NCBI GenBank assembly: GCA_019750345.1
Contig: JAIEON010000038.1
Span: 1-5,295 of the forward strand
Length of the DNA: 5,295 nt
Source: Patescibacteria group bacterium
GTDB taxonomy: Bacteria > Patescibacteriota > Minisyncoccia > Phycocordibacterales > UBA9973
Direction of reading: 5' to 3'
The notes under the pieces were generated by a model. The model was given only the letters and a program-made list of their open reading frames with translations. It did not search any database and was not told where the DNA came from. Positions 1 through 4,684 of this stretch are shown one piece after another; position 1 is the first letter of the stretch, and every line of letters begins with the position of its first letter. Both the position numbers and the translations under genes were made by a program.

Positions 1-38
1 AATTAAAGACTTATTTATTTAGACAAACAAGTATTACT

Positions 39-566
39 ATGTCAGAAGAAACTCGTACATACGAACTTTCATACCTTATCACTTCAACTACTCCCGAAAC
101 AGAAGTAGCAGCAGTAGTTCTCGAACTCAAGGCTGAGATCGAAAAGGCAGAAGGTGCGGTAATCGCAGAAGGAAATCCAGACTTCATTGACCTCTCATAC
201 ACAATTGAGAAAAACGTCGCTTCAAAAAAAATGAAGTGGAGTCAGGGATATTTCGGATGGATTAAATTCACTGCAGAACCTGAAGCAATGGCAGTATTGA
301 AAAAAGCATATGATGCAAACCTTGCGGTTATGCGTTACATGCTTATCAAGACTAGTGCAGACAATCTTGTTACGTTCAAGAAACCAAAAATTGATGCACG
401 TCGTGCAGATATCGTTACTGGTGAAGATCCTGAACTTCTTGATGAAGAAGTAACAGAAGAAGAAGCACCAGCTACTCTTGAAGTACACGAAACTCTCCCA
501 AACCTTGAAGCTGAAGTAGCAGAAACTGTAGCTGAAGAATTAGCTGCAGCACCTGAAGAAAACTAA
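39..566 (+). CDS. rpsF: Small ribosomal subunit protein bS6 with acidic C-terminal tail
   Basis: This is ribosomal protein bS6, which binds the central domain of 16S rRNA as a partner of bS18 in the 30S platform. The core fold (about residues 6-115) begins with the typical YELSYLI strand at 8-14. It then has an amphipathic helix (about 20-38), LSYTIEK at 52-58, GYFGWIKF at 70-77 and the final VMRYMLIK strand at 97-104. The family is usually about 95-135 aa. This protein is 175 aa because residues 129-175 form a Glu/Ala-rich tail of low complexity. The gene is first in an rpsF-ssb-rpsR cluster, which supports the call. No Shine-Dalgarno sequence precedes the ATG. Only 38 nt of upstream sequence is visible, and no promoter or S6:S18 leader motif can be recognised there. 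Confidence 0.95.
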   Translation: MSEETRTYELSYLITSTTPETEVAAVVLELKAEIEKAEGAVIAEGNPDFIDLSYTIEKNVASKKMKWSQGYFGWIKFTAEPEAMAVLKKAYDANLAVMRYMLIKTSADNLVTFKKPKIDARRADIVTGEDPELLDEEVTEEEAPATLEVHETLPNLEAEVAETVAEELAAAPEEN

Positions 567-587
567 CACTACGCTCTTGTCTGTGTC

Positions 588-616
588 TTGCACAGGCTCA
601 TTACAACCTATACAAT
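588..616 (+). promoter_or_regulatory. Possible internal promoter of ssb
   Basis: TACAAT at 611-616 matches the -10 consensus at five of six positions. It lies 17 bp after TTGCAC at 588-593, a weak -35 with three matches. The ssb ATG begins only 10 nt after the -10 box, so a transcript from here would have almost no leader. The gene may simply be read from the rpsF promoter, so this is a weak call from sequence alone. Confidence 0.3.
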
Positions 617-625
617 TAGAAACAT

Positions 626-1099
626 ATGTATCTCAATAAAGTATTTCTCATCGGTAACTTAACACGCGATCCTGAACTCAAAGCACTCCCGACAGGGAAT
701 AAAGTAGCGAGTATTTCTATGGCTACAAACCGTGTATGGAAAGACCAAGCAGGTGTTCGTCAAGAAAACACTGAATACCACAACGTTGTGGCATTTGGTC
801 GCCAGGCGGAGACTCTTGCTCAGTACTGTAAAAAGGGTAGCTCATTGTATGTTGAAGGACGTATCCAGACACGAAGTTGGGACGCTCAAGACGGACAAAA
901 GAAATACCGTACAGAAATTGTACTTGATACCTTCCAGTTTGGTCCAAAGACTTCAACTGGTACTGGTACCGGATATACTCCTACACAAGGCTCTACAAAC
1001 GTCTCAGACAGCGAAGCTCCTCAAAAAGGGGCACCAGCCGATCTCGATACAATTGAGTACCCTGATGAAGAAATCAACCTTGAAGACATTCCTTTCTAA
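626..1099 (+). CDS. ssb: Single-stranded DNA-binding protein SSB
   Basis: SSB coats single-stranded DNA in replication, repair and recombination, and recruits partner proteins through its C-terminal tip. The OB fold spans about residues 1-108. It opens with the family signature MYLNKVFLIGNLTRDPEL and continues with ATNRVWKD (33-40), TEYHNVVAFG (49-58), YVEGRIQTRSW (75-85) and a final IVLDTFQF strand. W38, F57 and W85 sit where bases usually stack on the protein. A Gly/Thr/Ser/Pro-rich linker (about 109-145) leads to an acidic tail ending in DIPF, the conserved partner-binding tip. The length of 157 aa is normal. It lies between rpsF and rpsR, a common bacterial arrangement. No Shine-Dalgarno sequence is present. 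A TACAAT box just upstream may give it an extra promoter. Confidence 0.97.
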   Translation: MYLNKVFLIGNLTRDPELKALPTGNKVASISMATNRVWKDQAGVRQENTEYHNVVAFGRQAETLAQYCKKGSSLYVEGRIQTRSWDAQDGQKKYRTEIVLDTFQFGPKTSTGTGTGYTPTQGSTNVSDSEAPQKGAPADLDTIEYPDEEINLEDIPF

Positions 1100-1123
1100 C
1101 TGTAATACCATTAGTGAATTATT

Positions 1124-1324
1124 ATGAAAAACGACTATTTTAACGCAAACAATATTCGATTTATCGACTACAAAGATATCGAAAGCTTGAAGAAATTTTT
1201 GAACCCAAACGGACGTATCTTGCCTCGCAAGCGCACTGGTTTGACAGCAAAAAACCAGCGTTCAATTGCAGAAGCAATCAAGCGCGCACGGTTTATGGCA
1301 CTTTTGCCATTCGTTGCAAACTAA
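1124..1324 (+). CDS. rpsR: Small ribosomal subunit protein bS18
   Basis: This is ribosomal protein bS18, which pairs with bS6 on the 30S platform. The 66-aa product has the family hallmarks: FIDYKD at 13-18, [21 protein letters not shown] (about 22-42), and the C-terminal helix region [20 protein letters not shown] (45-64). It is slightly shorter than typical homologues (about 75 aa). What is missing is the extreme N-terminus, where many bS18 proteins carry extra basic or cysteine-containing residues. It starts 24 nt after the ssb stop without a Shine-Dalgarno sequence. The gene usually found next in many bacteria, rplI (bL9), is absent: a terminator follows within 20 nt. Confidence 0.96.
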   Translation: MKNDYFNANNIRFIDYKDIESLKKFLNPNGRILPRKRTGLTAKNQRSIAEAIKRARFMALLPFVAN

Positions 1325-1343
1325 CGAAAAGGGGACTCAAATT

Positions 1344-1385
1344 ACAAAACACCACCGAGAATTTCTCGGTGGTGTTTTGTTTGAC
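1344..1385 (+). terminator. Rho-independent terminator of the rpsF-ssb-rpsR cluster
   Basis: A perfect 17-bp inverted repeat (1344-1360 and 1364-1380) with a 3-nt ATT loop folds into a strong hairpin. The stem has a GC-rich middle (CACCACCGAGA) and an A/T-rich base, so the RNA 3' side ends in a U-rich run (GUUUUGUUU). It lies 19 nt after the rpsR stop and closes the ribosomal protein cluster. Confidence 0.9.
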
Positions 1386-1408
1386 ATTTTTTAATTTCCC
1401 TGTAGAGT
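1381..1408 (+). promoter_or_regulatory. Sigma70-like promoter of the CYTH-like gene
   Basis: A perfect -35 box, TTGACA, lies at 1381-1386, directly after the terminator stem. A -10-like TAGAGT (1403-1408, four of six consensus bases) follows after 16 bp. Transcription would start near 1414-1416, giving a leader of about 24 nt before the ATG at 1439. The placement right after a terminator and before a separate gene supports the call; the weak -10 box lowers confidence. Confidence 0.55.
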
Positions 1409-1438
1409 AAAAAGAGAAAATTTACAACCCTATAGATA

Positions 1439-2050
1439 ATGAATTCACATAAAAATACTAAGGAGGCTAAGCAGGAAGCCAAGAACCTCCTTTCAGCAGA
1501 AGCGCACAGAGTGCTCAAAGAATATTTTGGTATTGATCCAAAACTTACTCGAAAACACGAGGACCACATTTTTATGGACAAAAGAAAGCTCCTTCGAGAT
1601 CTCGTGCCAGCAGTATTGAGGGTTCGCGTATTTCATGAAGGAGAAAGTACTCTTGAGTTCAAACTTCCACAACCCTGTGGAGATGTACAAGAGTATACTG
1701 ATCCATTAAATGATCTGGAATACGAAGAATTCTTCAGTAGTGGAATGCTAATAAACGAACTAACAGTTTTTGATGCACTGAAGAAACGGGGGATACAAGA
1801 ACCATTTCACTGCATTGGTTCTATTACCACGATTCGTTCCCGTGTACCATTCAAAAATACTTGGTCAGCAAAAATATTTCTTGATCAAGTATGGCTTACG
1901 GACACCAGCTTTTATTGCGAAATAAAAGTAGTCACCAAAGACGCGCGCCGTAGTCAGCAAGTCTTAGAAGAAATTTGTGCATTACACAATAGTCCTTTAG
2001 TAGATACTCGAACGAAGATAGAACTCTTTCTTCAAGCACTCGAACTGTAA
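1439..2050 (+). CDS. CYTH / thiamine triphosphatase-like (triphosphate tunnel fold) protein, divergent
   Basis: Proteins of this superfamily bind triphosphate groups in a beta-barrel tunnel; members include thiamine triphosphatase, inorganic triphosphatase and class IV adenylate cyclase. The 203-aa product follows the family order. A degenerate ExExK-like start (K11, E13, K15) is followed by LLSAEAHRVLKEYFG. Then come HEDHIFMD (40-47, like the family's QxDxYFD), LRVR (60-63), TLEFKLP (71-77), TTIRSRV (130-136), FLDQV (147-151) and CEIKV (160-164, where the family has ExE). A C-terminal helix leads to TRTKIELFL (190-198). R61, R63, K75, R133, D149, E161 and K193 fit expected tunnel positions, but K11 and K163 replace usual acidic metal ligands. 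The fold was inferred by eye from remembered family patterns. Substrate and activity are unknown. The ATG is fixed by an in-frame TAG two codons upstream. The gene has its own promoter and terminator. Confidence 0.68.
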   Translation: MNSHKNTKEAKQEAKNLLSAEAHRVLKEYFGIDPKLTRKHEDHIFMDKRKLLRDLVPAVLRVRVFHEGESTLEFKLPQPCGDVQEYTDPLNDLEYEEFFSSGMLINELTVFDALKKRGIQEPFHCIGSITTIRSRVPFKNTWSAKIFLDQVWLTDTSFYCEIKVVTKDARRSQQVLEEICALHNSPLVDTRTKIELFLQALEL

Positions 2051-2069
2051 TACTATGTCCGTCATAGTA
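2051..2069. repeat. Small inverted repeat next to the terminator
   Basis: TACTATG (2051-2057) and CATAGTA (2063-2069) form a 7-bp hairpin with a 5-nt loop, beginning right after the stop codon of the CYTH-like gene and touching the next terminator stem. It could add stability to mRNA ends from either strand. No specific function can be assigned. Confidence 0.4.
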
Positions 2070-2104
2070 AAATCCCCACGAAATTAATCGTGGGGATTTT
2101 TTAT
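2069..2104. terminator. Bidirectional terminator between convergent genes
   Basis: A 13-bp inverted repeat (2069-2081 and 2088-2100, core TCCCCACGA/TCGTGGGGA) with a 6-nt AATTAA loop is flanked by A's on the left and T's on the right. It can therefore end plus-strand transcripts of the CYTH-like gene (six T's, then ATTT) and minus-strand transcripts of efp (four T's). It begins 19 nt after one stop codon and ends at the other, as expected for convergent genes sharing one terminator. Confidence 0.88.
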
Positions 2105-2698
2105 TTAGAACCCAGCGTTTGCGCGTTCTACGTATTCACCAGTGTCAGTATTGATACGAATGATCTCTCCAACTTCGATGAAGAGGGGGACGTTCACATG
2201 TGCACCAGTTTCCACTGTTGCTACTTTGTTGCCACCGGTCACACTCGCACCTTTGATAGCAGGAGGAGCTTCAGTAACCTCGAGCTCGACTTTGATTGGT
2301 ACCTTGATACCGATGACTTGTTCCTCATCGTCTTCGTTAGTGAAGATGATTAAGTCAGTTTCGGTATTTGCTTTGATGTAGTTGATTTTGTCTCCCGCTA
2401 CAGAGAGCTTGATAGAGAACCGTTGACTCTTGTCTTTGGCGTCACAGAGGAATATTTCTTCCTTGGTTTTGTAGAGATAGAGTGCAGGGCGAGTCATAAT
2501 ATCTGCTTCTTCGGCTTTTTCAGATGAACCAAATGAGATTTCAGCTACACGTCCAGTAATGAGGTTCTTGAGCTTGGTAGCGTTTACTGGTTTGCGCTGT
2601 TGCTTGCGAAAGACGTGTGAAGTGATAACTTCGTACGGTTGTCCCTCCCAGACAATGATTTTTCGTTCTCGGATTTCGTTGTATTCAAGTAATGCCAT
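2105..2698 (-). CDS. efp: Translation elongation factor P (EF-P) with non-standard tip loop
   Basis: EF-P binds stalled ribosomes between the P and E sites and promotes peptide bond formation at polyproline stretches. The 197-aa protein has the three expected domains. The KOW-like domain I (1-64) contains EGQPYEVI and LKNLITGRV. OB domain II spans about 65-128. OB domain III includes GASVTGGNKVATVETGAHV, VPLFIEVGEII and DTGEYVER. Around the tip loop it aligns without gaps to E. coli EF-P. There KPGKGQ (modified Lys34) is replaced by RKQQRK (31-36), putting Gln at position 34, so lysylation by EpmA or rhamnosylation by EarP at that site is not expected. The ATG at 2698 is chosen over an in-frame TTG at 2728 because it gives the family N-terminus and the TTG lies inside the promoter. 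The gene is convergent with the CYTH-like gene. Confidence 0.95.
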   Translation of the reverse strand: MALLEYNEIRERKIIVWEGQPYEVITSHVFRKQQRKPVNATKLKNLITGRVAEISFGSSEKAEEADIMTRPALYLYKTKEEIFLCDAKDKSQRFSIKLSVAGDKINYIKANTETDLIIFTNEDDEEQVIGIKVPIKVELEVTEAPPAIKGASVTGGNKVATVETGAHVNVPLFIEVGEIIRINTDTGEYVERANAGF

Positions 2699-2706
2699 AG
2701 GTCTCG

Positions 2707-2735
2707 ATTGTAGCCGAATGGGGGACAAATGTCCA
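2707..2735 (-). promoter_or_regulatory. efp promoter, nearly leaderless
   Basis: On the minus strand, TGGACA (2735-2730, five of six -35 consensus bases) is followed after exactly 17 bp by TACAAT (2712-2707, five of six -10 bases). The efp ATG begins 9 nt after the -10 box. Transcription starting at the usual distance would begin at the ATG itself or a few bases before it (A at 2702). No Shine-Dalgarno sequence fits in that space. The promoter lies just downstream of the preceding gene's terminator. Confidence 0.7.
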
Positions 2736-2740
2736 TAAAT

Positions 2741-2768
2741 AAAAAACGCCCCGATAGATTGGAGCGTT
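2741..2768 (-). terminator. Terminator of the 107-aa gene
   Basis: On the minus strand AACGCTCC (2768-2761) pairs with GGGGCGTT (2752-2745), giving an 8-bp stem with one G-U pair and an 8-nt loop. It runs into TTTTTT (2746-2741). It begins 16 nt after the stop codon of the 107-aa gene and separates it from efp. Confidence 0.8.
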
Positions 2769-2784
2769 CAATAACAGTGTGTTT

Positions 2785-3108
2785 TTAGCTAGATAAATTG
2801 TTTTTTAATTCTTCTATAAACCCACGGAGTAATTGTTGATATGCTAATGACTTTTTTTCATTTTCTTGCGAAAGCATAATTTTTTTATAAAGAAAGATTA
2901 TGTTCACATAATCTCCATAGATTGGAAAGCCCTTAAAGACTTCCATAACTTTTTCTATTTTTTCATAGTGAAGTTCTTCATGAGAAGCATCTAAGAAATC
3001 TGTAAGAGCATGGTATATGCCATCGACATTAATGTTGGTAGCAACATGTATACTAAATTTTTCTAATCCTTCTCTGAGAGGAGATGATGGGGCGCTTGTG
3101 TTCTGCAT
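2785..3108 (-). CDS. Hypothetical 107-aa protein
   Basis: I do not recognise this protein. It has a short Ser/Pro-rich N-terminus (SAPSSP, 5-10). The rest looks largely alpha-helical with many charged residues (HEELHYEKIEKVMEVFKGF, about 43-61; MLSQENEKKSLAYQQLLRGF in the C-terminal third). There is no cysteine, signal peptide or clear membrane segment, so it is probably cytoplasmic. It is A/T-richer than its neighbours. That it is real is supported by its own consensus extended -10 promoter and a terminator directly after its stop, with no competing gene on either strand. A palindrome over the promoter suggests regulated expression. It sits between recA and efp, but separate promoters and terminators argue against a shared unit. 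No Shine-Dalgarno sequence precedes the ATG. Confidence 0.75.
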   Translation of the reverse strand: MQNTSAPSSPLREGLEKFSIHVATNINVDGIYHALTDFLDASHEELHYEKIEKVMEVFKGFPIYGDYVNIIFLYKKIMLSQENEKKSLAYQQLLRGFIEELKNNLSS

Positions 3109-3121
3109 AATTATTTTTTTA

Positions 3122-3138
3122 AATGTACTCTATACATT
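3122..3138. promoter_or_regulatory. Operator-like palindrome at the promoter of the 107-aa gene
   Basis: AATGTA (3122-3127) and TACATT (3133-3138) form a perfect 6-bp inverted repeat with a 5-nt spacer. It overlaps the -10 box and the expected transcription start (about 3129). That position and symmetry are typical of a repressor site for a dimeric regulator. It could instead be chance in A/T-rich DNA. No regulator is encoded nearby. Confidence 0.4.
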
Positions 3139-3163
3139 ATAACACACACAAACAAAAAAGCAA
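3136..3163 (-). promoter_or_regulatory. Extended -10 promoter of the 107-aa gene
   Basis: On the minus strand TGTTATAAT (3144-3136) is a perfect TATAAT with the TGn extension. TTGCTT (3163-3158) lies 16 bp upstream as a weak -35 and overlaps the closing arm of the recA terminator. The expected start near 3129 gives a leader of about 21 nt before the ATG at 3108. Confidence 0.75.
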
Positions 3164-3185
3164 GTATCTGTAGGATACTTGCTTT
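3154..3185 (-). terminator. Rho-independent terminator of recA
   Basis: On the minus strand a perfect 12-bp stem (3185-3174 pairing with 3168-3157, core GCAAGTATC/GATACTTGC) with a CTACA loop is followed by a run of T's (3159-3154, then GTTTG). It begins 14 nt after the recA stop codon. Confidence 0.92.
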
Positions 3186-3199
3186 GATGGAGAGAGACT

Positions 3200-4273
3200 T
3201 TATTCGTCGCTTCCTGTGGTCATCACGACCTCTTTCATTCGTTTGCGAACTTCTTTTTGGATAGCGTCGCGAACTTTTGGATTCTCTCTCATGAAGATAC
3301 GACTTGCATCATATCCACGGCCGAGTTTCACCTCTGTTTCTTCCTCACTCTTACCCGCAGTAGCTTTGGTAGGGGCGGGGATATAGGTGTATGAAGTACC
3401 AGACTTTTTGATCACCTCGAGTTTTTCTCCCAGGGCAAGGAGTTCTCCTTCAAGGGAGATACCTTCACCATAGATGATATCGAACTCAGTTTGCTTGAAT
3501 GGGGCAGCGACTTTGTTCTTCACTACCTTCACACGAGTACGGGATCCGACAACCTCTTCACCTTTTTTGATCTGAGCAATACGACGGATGTCGAGACGAA
3601 TAGAAGTATAGAACTTCAATGCCTTACCACCTGGAGTAGTTTCTGGGTTACCAAACATCACACCGATCTGCATACGGATCTGGTTGATGAAGATCACTAC
3701 AGTTTTAGAACGAGCAACGATAGCAGTGAGCTTACGAAGAGCTTGAGACATGAGACGAGCTTGTTTACCCATGTGACTTGCTCCCATATCGCCTTCGATT
3801 TCGTCTTTTGGAGTCAGTGCTGCGACAGAGTCGACAACGATCACATCGATCTTGCCACTACGCACGAGAGACTCACAAATTTCGAGACCTTGTTCTCCAG
3901 TATCAGGTTGAGAGATAAGCAGTTCATTAATATTTACTCCAATCTTTTGAGCATAGTCGGGATCCATTGCGTGTTCAGCATCGATATACGCACAAATACC
4001 ACCAAGCTTTTGAGCTTCGGCTGCGATGTGGAGCGCGAGCGTGGTCTTACCTGAGGATTCTGGTCCAAAGATTTCGATAATACGTCCGCGAGGAACACCA
4101 CCGATACCGAGAGCGATGTCGAGTCCGATACTTCCTGTAGGAATAACAGAGATATCCACCTTAGGGGATTCGCCGAGTTTCATAATCGCTCCTTCACCAA
4201 ATTTGGTTTGGATTGATTTGATTGTGTCTTCAATAGAAGATCCGTGTTCTTTTGGTGCTGCTTTTTTAGCCAT
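3200..4273 (-). CDS. recA: Recombinase RecA
   Basis: RecA forms an ATP-dependent filament on single-stranded DNA, drives strand exchange and, where an SOS system exists, stimulates LexA self-cleavage. The 357-aa protein is complete. Walker A is GPESSGKT (70-77), the catalytic Glu is in DAEHA (98-102), Walker B is VIVVDS (144-149), loop L1 is around [12 protein letters not shown] (158-169), and [20 protein letters not shown] (197-216) covers loop L2. [11 protein letters not shown] (249-259) is also typical. Compared with E. coli RecA there are about 15 extra residues in the C-terminal domain, in a Thr/Lys/Glu-rich stretch near 298-316 just before KLGRGYD. The ATG lies 17 nt after the stop of the Ig-like gene with no Shine-Dalgarno sequence or promoter between, so recA is probably cotranscribed with ftsK. 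No SOS box is visible in that gap. Confidence 0.98.
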   Translation of the reverse strand: MAKKAAPKEHGSSIEDTIKSIQTKFGEGAIMKLGESPKVDISVIPTGSIGLDIALGIGGVPRGRIIEIFGPESSGKTTLALHIAAEAQKLGGICAYIDAEHAMDPDYAQKIGVNINELLISQPDTGEQGLEICESLVRSGKIDVIVVDSVAALTPKDEIEGDMGASHMGKQARLMSQALRKLTAIVARSKTVVIFINQIRMQIGVMFGNPETTPGGKALKFYTSIRLDIRRIAQIKKGEEVVGSRTRVKVVKNKVAAPFKQTEFDIIYGEGISLEGELLALGEKLEVIKKSGTSYTYIPAPTKATAGKSEEETEVKLGRGYDASRIFMRENPKVRDAIQKEVRKRMKEVVMTTGSDE

Positions 4274-4290
4274 ATAAATTCGTGAAGGTC

Positions 4291-4683
4291 TTACTGATAA
4301 TTTGTACCCGCGCTCTGAGCAACCAGGGGAGTAGTCTCAACTACCCAGTGATAGGTACGAGTCTCTGTGTTGCCAAAACGATCAAGGAGCGCAACTTCAA
4401 CTATATTATACCCTGGAGAGAGAATGATTGCATCAGTGAATTTGCCTGCGCGATCAATAGCGACAGTGCGGCCATTGATGAGGAGTTCACGTGCATGACG
4501 AGCAACTCCTGAGAGGGGAAGGAATGTGTCGTTGAGTGTAGAGCCGTCTTTGGCTGCTACAACTTGCAGTGGGGTACCAAACACTAAATCACGGATGTTG
4601 TATACCACGAGTGCGCAAACCCCTAGAATGAGTGTTCCGATGACTAGTTTCTTTATACAAATAGTGCGAGAGATTATCTTCAT
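4291..4683 (-). CDS. Membrane-anchored protein with predicted Ig-like (glucodextranase B-like) domain
   Basis: This 130-aa protein has a positively charged N-terminus (K2, R6, K11, K12), one hydrophobic segment (about 13-30) and an outer region of about 100 residues. It is probably an N-in signal anchor. Residues about 40-115 show a beta-rich pattern: [17 protein letters not shown], then [23 protein letters not shown] and a final strand. This recalls bacterial Ig-like or glucodextranase B-type domains (the typical order is a Gly-containing strand, ING, G-F, L-G-N, D-x-x-GN). This is inference from motif spacing. The ATG at 4683 was chosen because it follows the ftsK stop by 1 nt and has GAGGA 5 nt upstream. 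An in-frame ATG at 4704 would overlap ftsK. Coupling to ftsK and recA suggests shared expression; any link to cell division or envelope is unproven. Confidence 0.8.
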   Translation of the reverse strand: MKIISRTICIKKLVIGTLILGVCALVVYNIRDLVFGTPLQVVAAKDGSTLNDTFLPLSGVARHARELLINGRTVAIDRAGKFTDAIILSPGYNIVEVALLDRFGNTETRTYHWVVETTPLVAQSAGTNYQ

Positions 4684-4684
4684 A

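Noticed and set aside
579..597. Short hairpin (CTGTG/CACAG, 5-nt loop) between rpsF and ssb
   Set aside because: The stem is only 5 to 7 bp including a wobble pair, and no T-run follows. Too weak to call a terminator or regulatory RNA.
732..1127. 131-codon open frame overlapping ssb in another frame
   Set aside because: The ssb frame is unambiguous and the alternative product looks like random translation.
1461..1466. Perfect AGGAGG inside the CYTH-like gene
   Set aside because: No start codon follows at usable distance; it encodes Lys-Glu-Ala codons near the N-terminus and overlaps the degenerate ExExK region. Probably chance.
2699..2728. In-frame upstream TTG start for efp, adding 10 residues
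   Set aside because: The TTG lies between the -35 and -10 boxes of the likely promoter, has no ribosome-binding site, and the ATG at 2698 matches the usual EF-P N-terminus.
2723..2734. Inverted repeat GGACA-AA-TGTCC overlapping the efp -35 box
   Set aside because: Only 5 bp per arm and partly dictated by the -35 sequence; not enough to call an operator.
3491..4054. 187-codon open frame on the plus strand inside recA
   Set aside because: It is antisense to highly conserved recA motifs, resembles no known protein by eye, and has no promoter or ribosome-binding signal; a shadow of recA codon use.
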